From Gammaproteobacteria bacterium (GTDB lineage Bacteria; Pseudomonadota; Gammaproteobacteria; Chromatiales; Chromatiaceae): a DNA stretch of 42,353 nt. Each line of letters starts with the position of its first letter. Position 1 is the stretch's first letter. Position numbers and translations under genes: made by a program. Below the pieces are notes generated by a model. The model saw only the letters and a list, made by a program, of their open reading frames with translations. It searched no databases and was not told where the DNA came from. The DNA lies in the NCBI GenBank assembly GCA_024227135.1, contig JAAELC010000806.1:1-42353 (forward strand), in the 5' to 3' direction. Below are positions 1 through 8,950 of the stretch, one piece after another.

Positions 1-759
1 AGGGTTACATAGAACGGCTATGCGCCCCTTATCACGCCTTGAATCTGGACAACAATTCGGCGCCATTTTGGGACAAATCATATTTTCCGAGGCCCTAACC
101 CATATTAATCCGTAGTTTGTAGACAGGTCTACCAGTTCTCCCTCCTACGCGGGAATGAACGGGGGACTTTTTCAGAGCTTTCTTTAGATAACCGCTTGAT
201 TTAATCAGGAGTACCAGAAGCTGTAGTCCCACTAATGATTAGTGGAATTAAGGTTATCAATGATTATCTTCTATGATCTGTATCAATAGTTTTGGCCAAA
301 TAGATCACACTCACCATTAATCCACAAAATTTATGGTTATACTCGCATCTGTCAGGAATGGGACTGAGATTCTGAAAATAGGGCTATCTGTTAAGCGATC
401 ATAGTGTTTGCTAGAGCCTGCTGGTTAAAAAGCAGGGAAGCGGCTGTGTTCCCAGGAGAATTTAGAAACAAAATTCAAACACTGCAATGATTTGTTGCAG
501 TGCAAAGAAAAAATCCCCCGATGATTCAGCAGGCACAGCTGTGTTACCCACCAGTGGCGGGGGTCGTTTCGCATCTCTACGAGCTACTCCGACATTCGAG
601 CTTTGAAGTGTCTCGTCCCCTGTGCAGCACATCCTTGATTTGCTTCGTATGTGTTGTAACGCGGGTGCGAAAACAGCAATAAACCAACGTCAGTATAGCG
701 GTATGTTTTCCATTGCGTTGCTTTTCCTATCTTTATCCAACAGGAGAGAGGAAGTACTG
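1..759. other. Gene-free region upstream of the giant secreted protein
   Basis: No convincing coding frame is present; the short open frames lack ribosome binding sites and recognisable protein content. AT-rich DNA near 240-345 contains a possible -10 hexamer (TATACT, 338-343) without a clear -35. From 416 to 563 there are several inverted repeats, listed separately. The first ~110 bases, containing a GGCCCTAA stretch near 92-99, look like the end of a dispersed repeat similar to bases near the right end of the window; this resemblance is loose and judged by eye. Confidence 0.5.
416..563 (+). promoter_or_regulatory. Putative structured 5' leader with several hairpins
   Basis: Visible inverted repeats are CCTGCT/AGCAGG (417-422 with 431-436, 8-nt loop), a perfect 8-bp stem CACTGCAA/TTGCAGTG (480-487 with 495-502, 7-nt loop), and CCCCCG/CGGGGG (515-520 with 558-563) enclosing the palindrome CACAGCTGTG (534-543). 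GCCTGCTG (416-423) is also complementary to CAGCAGGC (527-534), so two alternative pairings are possible. The bases around 431-455 and 529-550 resemble each other, as in a duplicated element. It lies about 200 nt before the start codon of the secreted protein. It matches no riboswitch class I recognise, and a regulatory role is inference. Confidence 0.3.
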
Positions 760-1233
760 ATGGCATTTCGAACGATAAAAATACAAATCATAGCGGCCAT
801 CCTGTTCGGTCATTTCTGCGTCATGCCCCCCGCATTTTCTGATCCCCTGGACTCAGATAACGACACCATACTCGATGACGGTAATTCTTCTGGTATAGCA
901 GGAGATTACACCTGCATGAATGGGGAAACCGAAGCCTGTGACGACAATTGCCCGAACACTCACAACCCCGACCAGGCTGATTCAAACGGAGATGGCATAG
1001 GAGACCTCTGCCCACCAACCCCGGTATTTGGAGACTACCAGGCTGTATCCACCAACGGTGCACTGGACTGGGAGTTTTTCAGTATCGACGGTGAACACTA
1101 CCTGGCTGTTGCCAATCACCATAACGACTCAACTTACAACGTTGATTCAGCCGTTCTCAAGTGGGACGGTAGTTCATTTCCACAATTCAAACGATACCAA
1201 CCCAAGGCGCCTTTGACTGGGAAAGTTTTGTAA
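760..1233 (+). pseudogene. N-terminal part of frameshifted EAR-propeller secreted protein
   Basis: The ATG at 760 follows a strong AGGAGAG ribosome binding site (742-748) and opens a typical signal peptide: basic start, hydrophobic stretch from about residue 7 to 22, then PPAFS-D as the cleavage site. An Asp/Asn-rich calcium-binding segment of thrombospondin type 3 style follows (DSDNDT, and DNCPNTHNPDQ ending in GDLC). The first EAR/EPTP blade comes next, with its GALDWEFF and YLAVANHHNDST motifs. The frame leaves the repeat pattern just after FPQFKR near 1191 and stops at 1233. The same repeat continues at once in the next frame (IPTQGAFDWESF from 1194), so this is the 5' end of the gene continuing to 6260, separated by one missing base. 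An earlier start at 622 is possible in this frame but has no ribosome binding site. Confidence 0.85.
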
Positions 1234-2064
1234 TAGATGGCGAGAGCTACCTGGTCGTGGCGAATTACCACAATGATTCAACGCGTCATATCGATTCCAA
1301 AATCTTTAAATGGGATGGTTCAATATTTCTTGATTATCAAATGATTAGTACGGTTGGTGCTCTTGATTGGGAGTACTTCGAAATAGAGGGAGTGCCCTAT
1401 TTGGTGGTCGCAAATTATCACGATAACAGTACATATAATGTAGATTCGCAAGTATATAGATGGGATGGCAATTCGTTTTTGCTTTTTCAATCCATACCAA
1501 CCAGCGGTGCCAGAGACTGGGAGAGCTTCGTAATCGGTGGCAACACCTACCTGGTAGTGGCGAATGCTTACAATGATTCAACACATAATACTCAATCCAG
1601 AGTTTTTCGATGGAACAGTACCGCATTCGTTGAACATCAGTCTATTGACACATCTGGCGCTGTTGATTGGGAATATTTTGAGAGTGAGGGAGCATCATAC
1701 TTAGCCGTTGCAAACCATCACAATGACTCGACGTACAATGTGTATTCCCAGGTTTATGAATGGGACGGCAGTGCTTTTTTGCCATCTCAGGTTGTATCAA
1801 CAAACAGTGCTCACGACTGGGAGAGTTTTCTAATTGATGGTGAATCCTATTTGGCCGTGGCGAATCACCGCGATGGCTCAACCTACAATATTGATTCGAA
1901 AATTTACAAACTCGATGGGGATCTTTTCTTAGAAAGCCAATCGATAGTAACCCATGGAGCCTATGATTGGGAAAGCTTTGAAATTGATGGTGAATCTTAC
2001 CTGGCAGTAGCAAACTACAACAATGGTTCAACCCGAAATATCGATTCTGTTGTTTACAAAGTTG
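1027..2064 (+). repeat. Seven in-phase 150-bp EAR/EPTP repeats
   Basis: Units begin with a Phe codon at 1027, 1177, 1326, 1476, 1626, 1776 and 1926. Each encodes about 50 residues with the pattern F..Q.I.T.GA.DWE.F.I.G..YL.VAN...DST...S.V.KWDG. Six units are exactly 150 bp or run to the end of the array; unit 2 (1177-1325) is 149 bp, which locates the frameshift. Seven is the number of blades expected for a closed EAR propeller. The units have diverged at the DNA level, so this is an old coding repeat rather than a fresh satellite. Confidence 0.9.
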
Positions 2065-5000
2065 TCACCGGCCCCAGAGCGATTGATCGTCAGCCCCGTG
2101 ATCCGGTCAATATTCTAACGGATACCCTCGATTCCATATCCGTTACCTTCAACCAGGCGATTGATTTTGACCCGGACGGTGGGGGTGGCTTCACACTGGA
2201 CGATGTGACCATCACCGGGCCCGATGGCGAAATCACCCCTATCGCAATCACCTCGTTGGGCCGCAATCAATTCGAGATTTCCTTCGACCCCCAGACCTCA
2301 CTCGGGATATACACGGTAACTGTCGGTCCCGACATCATTGACCTGGCCGGTACTATGATGAACCAGGACCAGGATGGCCTGAACGGTGAGGAGGGAGATG
2401 ACAGTTTTAAGCTCAGTTTCCTGGTTGATGAGGGAGGCGGATTGTTTTGGGAGGGTTTTGAAGACCCCCATACTGATTGGGAGATTGATAGTGGGATTTG
2501 GGAGTTTGGTGAAGCGACCTCGGGACCGGGTAGTTGTTACAACGGTAGCCAGTGTGTGGGAACAGTGATTGGTGGACACTATCATTCTTCAACAGACAGT
2601 CGTCTAATCAGCCCACCCTATGATCTGGCTCCGGACTTGCGTGATAACGAGCGTTTGGAGTTACGTTTTTGGCAATGGTATGCCTACTCTTCTGGTGACT
2701 ATGGACAGGTGCAGGTATCAGCATGGGATGGAGCACAGTGGGGAGACTGGGTAACAGTTAGTAGCCCAGTCACACGTTCCAATGGATGGGATAGCGCTGA
2801 CTGGACACCGATCCATGTGGATGTTACCGCCTATGCAGGCCAGAAGATCCGGATAGCGTTTCATCATATTGCGATAGATGTCTATAGCGGGGCAGATGAA
2901 GCTCCCGGCTGGTATATCGATAACATCCAGCTTCTGATGACCACGTCAGAAGATCTCGATGGCGACGGCCTGCCCAACGACTGGGAGACTGCCAACGGAC
3001 TTGATCCCAACAACCCGGACGATGCCGGTTACGATGGAGACAACGATGGGCTGTCCAACAGCGGTGAGTACAACAACGGTACCGATCCCAACAATCCGGA
3101 TACCGATGACGACGGGCTGCCGGATGGTTGGGAGGTCAGGTATGGTCTCGATCCTCTGGATGACGGCAGTATCGATCCAGATAATGGATGTGCCGGTGAT
3201 ATCGACGATGACGACCTGACCAATTGCGATGAGTTCAATTATGGCTCGGATCCGACCAAAAAGGAGAAGGGAGAAATCAGTCTTCTGCCTGCGGTGTTGA
3301 CACTTTCTATCGGAGGATCGAACCGTTACCAGGTGGAGGTCGTCAATGGGCATGTCAGGCCGGAGGCGTTCACATTGATGCTCGACGGACTGGATCCTTC
3401 CTGGTACAGCTTTTCTGAAACCGAATTTATCCTGGTCGCCGGAGAGGACCGGATGGTTCAACTGGATATTCATGTCCCGGAAGACTGCGGTATCCCTGTT
3501 GGGAATTACCCCTTTACCGTTCATGCGATGCCTGGCAGCGGACTGTTAGCGGCTTCGACGGAGGCTGCTTTGACCCTGGTTCAGGAACCCTTGCTGAGCA
3601 ACCTGATCCCCGCAGATGGTGAAACCATGGGTGCCAACCGTCTGCTCGTTTCCTGGAACTCCGATGCACCGGGGAGTGCCGAGTTGCTTTACCGGCAACA
3701 GGGAGATACTCAGTTCATTTCGGTATTGTCAGATGGGGGGCAGCGTCACAGTGTCCAGTTGCAGGACCTGGAATGGAATAGGGTTTACGAGTGGTATGTC
3801 CAGATCGAAACGGGTTGCGGAACCACTTCGAGCAGTGTCAGAAGTAATGCCATAGCATCCGGGGTGCGCTTCGAGGGTGAAACCTATGCCTTCGCTATTG
3901 AGCGGGATTACGAACAGATCAGTACGATCAATGTTAGAAACACCGATATCCATCCCCATGAAGTGTTCCTGACCATTCTGAATGACAACGAGGATCTGAT
4001 CGCCGGATTCCGTGGTGACGGCAGTGTGGATCAGAGTATCATTCTGCAGCCGGATGAAGTGCAGGCTGTTGAAATTGCTTTTCATGCTCAGGATGCCGGG
4101 GAGACGAACTACAAGGTCAGGTTCAAGCTGTCGGCTGACGAGAACAGTCCCCAGCCTATCGTGAGTTACGTTGAAGCGGCGGTACAGGTACGCCAGCCGG
4201 CCTTTGATCTGACGCTGGAAGAGATCGATGCGAATCCGTTTACCTTGGTCAATACTTACAGGCTGACCAATAATGGTGACCTGTTGACCGATGTACAGGT
4301 GATGGCGGATGAGGAGAGTCGGCCGGATCTGCTGTTTGCTCCCATGATCGAACATCATCGCATGGTGATGGGTGATTCCCTTGAGTTTACGCTGGCCGCG
4401 AATCGGGAACTCAGCGCCCTGATCACTGCCATTGGTGCGGATCACCAGATTAGTTTGGAAACCCAGTTTGGCTGTGCAGAAGGCAGCCAGCCGTTCAACG
4501 TACAGGTGGAAAATCCCAAAATTTGTCGGGAGGTGAGGGGGTCGTACTGCACCAACCGGCCGAACCTGAGGATACCCTTTACCCTGCCCGAGGGATTGGC
4601 GTTGCCGGATGTCGACACCGCGGCCTTGTTCACAGACTTTGGTCTGCAGACGGACCGCTGGCGATATCGTCCCCATGATGTGGATGTGTTGATGAACAGG
4701 AATCCGCTCCTGAGCCTGCACAATACCATTCCCCAGGGATCCTATAGCTCGGCTTTTCCGCCGACATTTCTCAACTACTCCCAGGAAGGGGTGGCCGGCA
4801 ATGCCATCCGGGTCAACACCCGGCATATGAACGGCGGGCACTATGTAGTGGCATCGGGATTCACCGTGGCGCTGGCACTCAATGAACCCATTGAGCTGGC
4901 GGTGTGCGGCATTGATGAAGCCGACGCTCAGGCAAGAGCCGCAGAGAAAGCAGCCAACCTGACCTGTGACAATCAATGGGAATCCTGTCCGTATCTGGTG

Positions 5001-6260
5001 GAGATGCGTACTCTCGATCCTGAAACCGATGAGCCCAGGAGCCGATTTCTCAAAGGTGAGAAGATCAAATTTGAGCTCAAGGTGCTCAACCCGGACTCGG
5101 TCGAGCATGTGATGAAGTTACGGATACGGATGGATGATGATCCGGAAGATGCTCTGCCCGGGGTGGTGCACAACCAGCATATTACGCTACCCGCTTACAG
5201 TTATCGGACAGCGCAATTTACCGTGCTGGCACCCGAGAGGCTGCCGACTGGAAAGATTGATGTCAGCATATTGCTGTCGGATGACGATTGTGAGACGGAA
5301 TCGCCCTACGCTTACGCTTTCCATCTGGGTGAGGATCTGACACCCCCGGTAGTACGGGTTACCGATGGGGGCGTATACGCCACGGACAACACCTTGCTCT
5401 TTGCAGATTGGAGTGCCAGCGACCCTGAATCGGACATCACGCACTATACCTATCGGGTCGGTACTGCCCCCTGCCTGGGGGATGTGCAGGACTGGACAGT
5501 GAGTGCAGCGGCTGGTGCTCGTTGGCTTCCGGCATCCCTGTCCTACGACGAGACTTACTATACCTGTGTCAAGGCGGCAAATTCACGGGGCTTGGAATCG
5601 GAAGGTGTCTCCACAAACGGTATAACCATACTGGATCCATTGGCGGATCCTGACGATGACGGATATATCACCCAGGAAGAGATTGACGCGAGAAGCGATC
5701 CGCGCAATGACGCCTCCATACCGGGAGAAACCGTTGTTGAGCTGCAAAAAGGCATGAACCTGGTTAGTTTTCCTGCTGAGGTCCTTTTTTACGAGTCACT
5801 TCGTAATCTCATGGAAGAGCTGGGGGGCAGTATCGTAATCTCGCGGGTGAAAGTCTTTGATTCGGTCGATCAGGTTTACGAGGAAGCGGGCTATGACAGA
5901 AACGGAAACTTCTATGGTAGCAACCTGCACTTGCCATCCGGAAAGGGACTTGAAGGGCTGATTGTCTATGCCCGGCTGGATCATACTGTCGTGTTCACTT
6001 CTCTGTATTGCCGTTCATGGAATGTACGGCCGGGTGTCAATTTGACCGGTTCCGGCTGCATCGAACCCGGCGCCACAGCTACCGTATTACTGCAGGAGCT
6101 GATCCAGGAAGGGGGGGCTGGCACCATTCAGCGATTTGACAGGTCAACGGGCCGGTTCGATTACCTGATCAATCGGGAAGATGGCTTTCAGATCGGTGAG
6201 GACTTCGACATTCTGCCGAGTGAAGGCTACCTGATACATATCGGACTGCCGATGGAGTGA
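1257..6260 (+). CDS. Giant secreted modular protein, EAR propeller plus Ig-like and TSP3 domains (3' part of frameshifted gene)
   Basis: This 1667-residue frame opens at an internal GTG within a propeller blade, so that start is an artefact. The intact protein would begin at 760 and have about 1833 residues. In the restored protein, seven EAR/EPTP blades of 50 residues (about residues 89-435) carry DWE.F.I.G..YL.VAN and NDST. They are followed by an Ig-like domain (about 436-560), a jelly-roll/MAM-like domain rich in Trp (WEGFED to GWYIDNIQLL, about 561-728), and TSP3/calcium-binding DxDxDG repeats (about 730-835). Several beta-sandwich segments come next, then a DPDDDGYITQEE EF-hand-like loop and a C-terminal module beginning KGMNLVSFP (from about 5740). 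EAR repeats are known from LGI1 and from bacterial surface proteins, where they are thought to bind partners. Secretion is inferred from the signal peptide; the ligand is unknown. No LPXTG, PEP-CTERM or autotransporter domain is visible. Confidence 0.85.
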   Translation: MANYHNDSTRHIDSKIFKWDGSIFLDYQMISTVGALDWEYFEIEGVPYLVVANYHDNSTYNVDSQVYRWDGNSFLLFQSIPTSGARDWESFVIGGNTYLVVANAYNDSTHNTQSRVFRWNSTAFVEHQSIDTSGAVDWEYFESEGASYLAVANHHNDSTYNVYSQVYEWDGSAFLPSQVVSTNSAHDWESFLIDGESYLAVANHRDGSTYNIDSKIYKLDGDLFLESQSIVTHGAYDWESFEIDGESYLAVANYNNGSTRNIDSVVYKVVTGPRAIDRQPRDPVNILTDTLDSISVTFNQAIDFDPDGGGGFTLDDVTITGPDGEITPIAITSLGRNQFEISFDPQTSLGIYTVTVGPDIIDLAGTMMNQDQDGLNGEEGDDSFKLSFLVDEGGGLFWEGFEDPHTDWEIDSGIWEFGEATSGPGSCYNGSQCVGTVIGGHYHSSTDSRLISPPYDLAPDLRDNERLELRFWQWYAYSSGDYGQVQVSAWDGAQWGDWVTVSSPVTRSNGWDSADWTPIHVDVTAYAGQKIRIAFHHIAIDVYSGADEAPGWYIDNIQLLMTTSEDLDGDGLPNDWETANGLDPNNPDDAGYDGDNDGLSNSGEYNNGTDPNNPDTDDDGLPDGWEVRYGLDPLDDGSIDPDNGCAGDIDDDDLTNCDEFNYGSDPTKKEKGEISLLPAVLTLSIGGSNRYQVEVVNGHVRPEAFTLMLDGLDPSWYSFSETEFILVAGEDRMVQLDIHVPEDCGIPVGNYPFTVHAMPGSGLLAASTEAALTLVQEPLLSNLIPADGETMGANRLLVSWNSDAPGSAELLYRQQGDTQFISVLSDGGQRHSVQLQDLEWNRVYEWYVQIETGCGTTSSSVRSNAIASGVRFEGETYAFAIERDYEQISTINVRNTDIHPHEVFLTILNDNEDLIAGFRGDGSVDQSIILQPDEVQAVEIAFHAQDAGETNYKVRFKLSADENSPQPIVSYVEAAVQVRQPAFDLTLEEIDANPFTLVNTYRLTNNGDLLTDVQVMADEESRPDLLFAPMIEHHRMVMGDSLEFTLAANRELSALITAIGADHQISLETQFGCAEGSQPFNVQVENPKICREVRGSYCTNRPNLRIPFTLPEGLALPDVDTAALFTDFGLQTDRWRYRPHDVDVLMNRNPLLSLHNTIPQGSYSSAFPPTFLNYSQEGVAGNAIRVNTRHMNGGHYVVASGFTVALALNEPIELAVCGIDEADAQARAAEKAANLTCDNQWESCPYLVEMRTLDPETDEPRSRFLKGEKIKFELKVLNPDSVEHVMKLRIRMDDDPEDALPGVVHNQHITLPAYSYRTAQFTVLAPERLPTGKIDVSILLSDDDCETESPYAYAFHLGEDLTPPVVRVTDGGVYATDNTLLFADWSASDPESDITHYTYRVGTAPCLGDVQDWTVSAAAGARWLPASLSYDETYYTCVKAANSRGLESEGVSTNGITILDPLADPDDDGYITQEEIDARSDPRNDASIPGETVVELQKGMNLVSFPAEVLFYESLRNLMEELGGSIVISRVKVFDSVDQVYEEAGYDRNGNFYGSNLHLPSGKGLEGLIVYARLDHTVVFTSLYCRSWNVRPGVNLTGSGCIEPGATATVLLQELIQEGGAGTIQRFDRSTGRFDYLINREDGFQIGEDFDILPSEGYLIHIGLPME

Positions 6261-6339
6261 TCAATGGCAGCTGCATCTCCGGTTTCATTAATGGATCTGA
6301 GGGTTTCTATCCGGAGTCTCTGCCGGAAGTGGCTGACGT

Positions 6340-6476
6340 ACAGGGACGTATCCGTGCCGTAAGAGACAGGGATATAGGACACGGCCGAGATACAGGGACG
6401 TACAAGTGCCGCAAGAGATAGGGATATCGGACGCGGCCGACATATAACAGACAGGGATGTACAGGCGCATCGAAAA
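6340..6476. repeat. 26-bp periodic tandem repeat between convergent genes
   Basis: Two 52-bp units (6339-6390 and 6391-6442) differ at about nine positions. Each consists of two 26-bp half-units starting ACAGGGA or ATAGGGA (6340, 6366, 6392, 6418). A fifth half-unit starts at 6451 after a 7-bp gap. Each 52-bp unit can fold on itself: CCGTG/CACGG in the first and GCCGC/GCGGC in the second, so the paired arms changed together. It fills the gap between the stop codons of the secreted protein gene (+) and the ABC transporter gene (-). It has no spacers of CRISPR type. A role in termination or as a dispersed palindromic element is possible. Confidence 0.7.
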
Positions 6477-6513
6477 ACCGGCATGTCAAAAGGTACTGCC
6501 ATACCCTGAGATA

Positions 6514-8334
6514 TCAGCGCTCCTGCTGGCCATAGAGAGAGGCGTAGAGTCCCTTCCCCCGTATCAGTTCCTCGTGGTTGCCGTCTTCAACGATTCGGCC
6601 GTCTTCGAATACCAGGGCCCGATCAGCCTGTTTTACCGCGCTGAGGCGGTGGGCGATGATCAGTGTGGTACGTCCTTTTAGAAAGCCTCTGAGCGCTTGA
6701 TGCAGCTGTCCTTCGGTTGAAGTGTCCAGGGCGGAGGTTGCTTCGTCCAGGATAATCACCCGGGGATTGGTGAGAACCATCCGGGCAATGGCCAGGCGTT
6801 GCTGCTGTCCCCCGGACAGTCGGATACCGTTACGTCCAACCAGGGTATCCAGACCGGCATCCAGGTCTCGGATCACCTGGTCCAACTGGGCGATCTCAAG
6901 GGCATGCCAGAGGGCACTTTCCGCAGTGTCCCTGCCCAGGGTGAGATTGTTTCTGACGCTGTCGTTGAACAGGGCGGGATGCTGGAGCACCGTCGCCACA
7001 TTGTCCCGCACCACGTCCATGCCGATTTCTGAGACCGGCACTTCATCGAAGAGCACCCGCCCTGATGTAGGAGGGTAGAGCCCGAGAATAACCTGCACCA
7101 GGGTGGTTTTTCCGCCACCGCTGGCCCCCACAAGTGCGACTTTTTCCCCGGCGGCGACCCGCATCGACACATCGTGGAGTACCAGCGGGCCGTCACCGTA
7201 TCGAAAACAGATTTTATCCAGCCTCAGCGCGGTGGTCTGGCTGGTTTCAAAGGGGTTCTTTATATGAGGATAGCGGGGTTCCAGCCCGATCTCCATCAGG
7301 CCGTTGATTCGGTCCAGCGCTGCCCGGGCAGCGCTGTAACTGTACTGAATCACCAGCACTTCCTGGACGGGTCCCATCATGAACCAGAGGTAAGCGAACA
7401 CGGCCAGCATCTGACCGATAGAGAGATCTGAGAAGACCACCATGACCATACTCAGGCCGCGGAAAATGTCGAATCCGAACAGAAAAACCGTGAATGAGAG
7501 CCGTGCGGCGGCGTCGCTCTTCCAGGTAAAGGCGGCGGAATGGCGACGGATACCGTCTGCTTTCTCGATGATTTGATCGGCGTAGTGGTGTTCGCGGTTG
7601 CTGGCCCTGATCTGCTGGATGGCATCCAGGGTTTCGGCGAGGGCTTCCTGAAACAGCTGGTAAGCACTGTTTTCCCGTTTCTTGAGTTCTTTGACCTTAC
7701 GCCCAAACACAGTGGTCACCCAGATAACCAGAGGGTTCAGGAGCAGGATGAAAAGTGCCAGCTGCCAGTGCATCCAGAGCAACACCACGGCCGTTCCCAG
7801 AATGCTCAGCACAGCGACGAGAAACTTACTGGTAGCGCTGCCCAGAAAAGTATCCACAGCATCCAGGTCTGTCACCAGATGAGAGGCTACGGTGCCGCTG
7901 CCCAGGGTTTCGTATTCGGCCATGGATACCCGCTCCAGCCGCCGCAGTATGCGACGTCGGATTCGGAAGGTGACATCCTTGGATATGATGGTGAACTGGC
8001 GCGTCTGCCACACACCCGCGACCAGGGATGCCAGTCGCATCAGGAGGGTAAGCAGCAGTATTACCATTATATAGAGTACCGGTCCCTGCCAGCCTGTGGG
8101 AAACAGGGCGTCCATGGTACTCACTGCGGGTCCCGGTTGGTTCAGCAGAACCTCATCCACCAGCAATGGGATCAATAACGGGACCGGGACACTGACCAGC
8201 GCCCCGATAACCGCAATCAGGTTGGCCTTCAGCAGTTCACTGCGGTGCTCGAGCACCATTCCCATGACATCCGACCAGCTGTAGCCGGGATGTGAGGAGG
8301 ATGAGGCGGTGTTTTGGTGACTGCCGGGTATCAC
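6514..8334 (-). CDS. ABC exporter, fused membrane and ATP-binding domains (MsbA-like)
   Basis: This 606-residue protein has an N-terminal six-helix exporter domain (about residues 30-345) and a C-terminal ATPase. The Walker A motif GASGGGKT (403-410), Q-loop Gln (451), signature LSGGQ (506-510), Walker B VIILDE (526-531) and H-loop His562 are all present, so it should hydrolyse ATP. The half-transporter layout means it works as a dimer in the inner membrane, as in the MsbA/LmrA and lipid or peptide exporter groups; the substrate cannot be told from sequence. The start is a GTG without a good ribosome binding site; Met24 or Met26 are alternative starts. It stands alone on the minus strand, with no adjacent HlyD-type adaptor, although a tolC gene lies about 600 bp away on the other strand. 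Confidence 0.9.
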   Translation of the reverse strand: MIPGSHQNTASSSSHPGYSWSDVMGMVLEHRSELLKANLIAVIGALVSVPVPLLIPLLVDEVLLNQPGPAVSTMDALFPTGWQGPVLYIMVILLLTLLMRLASLVAGVWQTRQFTIISKDVTFRIRRRILRRLERVSMAEYETLGSGTVASHLVTDLDAVDTFLGSATSKFLVAVLSILGTAVVLLWMHWQLALFILLLNPLVIWVTTVFGRKVKELKKRENSAYQLFQEALAETLDAIQQIRASNREHHYADQIIEKADGIRRHSAAFTWKSDAAARLSFTVFLFGFDIFRGLSMVMVVFSDLSIGQMLAVFAYLWFMMGPVQEVLVIQYSYSAARAALDRINGLMEIGLEPRYPHIKNPFETSQTTALRLDKICFRYGDGPLVLHDVSMRVAAGEKVALVGASGGGKTTLVQVILGLYPPTSGRVLFDEVPVSEIGMDVVRDNVATVLQHPALFNDSVRNNLTLGRDTAESALWHALEIAQLDQVIRDLDAGLDTLVGRNGIRLSGGQQQRLAIARMVLTNPRVIILDEATSALDTSTEGQLHQALRGFLKGRTTLIIAHRLSAVKQADRALVFEDGRIVEDGNHEELIRGKGLYASLYGQQER

Positions 8335-8950
8335 GGGTATTAAAGTTCGATGGCCTGGCCGGGAAGCGTGAATTTCCTAAGGTTGATTTCGTGAACTTCC
8401 CGCACCAGGTTGACCTCCGGTGTCAATTACTCAAGACGGACCCTTTCAGATCGGGGCACAGTGGTTGGTTTTTCTGCAAAACTGGCGCTGCCTCCCGTGT
8501 GATCTGCAACACAGGTTTCTGCAGCGGGTAAATATCCCATTGTTGAACGCACTTTACAATTCGTCCATTCCACTGGATTATGCCTGCTTTATTCAAGTGA
8601 CCCCGACTACCGGGGGGAGTGCACCTGGATTCCAGCCTATGGCACTGATGAGAATCAAGACTTGGGAACAGGACAACCCCTCTACAACAAGGTACTGATG
8701 GAAGAGGGTGCTGGGGTGAAAAAAGGTCAGGTCATCACCGAAGTGGGGATAACCGGAAAGGTCACCGGTGCCCATCTGGATTGGTGAATGAACCTGGGTA
8801 AGGCTAAAATCGACCCCCCAAATACTGGCAGGGTCCATGCCAAACCAGTAGGATAATCCAAAAAAACCAGAAAAATTAGTTATACTTGCGCGATTGTTAA
8901 AATCCTGTTGATCCGAAGAGCCGAATTAAACGAAGGAAAACCTGATTCTT
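8335..8950. other. Intergenic region with peptidase relic and tolC upstream sequence
   Basis: The gap between the divergent ABC transporter and tolC genes holds a decayed M23 peptidase relic (annotated separately). After it is AT-rich sequence with a possible -10 box TATACT at 8881-8886. No good -35 is visible 16-18 bp upstream, so the tolC promoter is only tentative. Confidence 0.5.
8410..8830 (+). pseudogene. Relic of an M23-family peptidase gene
   Basis: The frame through 8701 reads EEGAGVKKGQVITEVG, then ITGKVTGAHLDW, a TGA stop at 8785-8787, and MNLGKAKIDP. This matches the end of bacterial M23 endopeptidases, where VKKGQ.IG.VG.TG..TGPHLHW/DW.MN....DP is characteristic and includes a metal-binding His. 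The stop falls where an Arg is common. Upstream in the same frame there is another stop (8500-8502) near a VVGFSAK segment reminiscent of the GFGRDA segment of this family, and the 5' part is not recognisable. There is no start, signal peptide or continuous frame, so it should not give an active enzyme. The 3' identification is fairly firm; the 5' limit is approximate. Confidence 0.6.

Noticed and set aside
3729-5108. 459-codon open frame on the minus strand inside the giant secreted protein gene
   Set aside because: It lies antisense to a gene with recognisable domains, has no known motif or ribosome binding site, and follows from the codon pattern of the real frame.
6340-6476. CRISPR array
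   Set aside because: Repeats are directly abutting, with no unique spacers, and no cas genes are present.
6227-6502. Small minus-strand frames in the 26-bp repeat region
   Set aside because: Their sequence simply follows the repeat; no ribosome binding site or known peptide type.
7540-8178. 212-codon plus-strand frame in the ABC transporter gene
   Set aside because: Antisense to the conserved membrane domain and without protein features.
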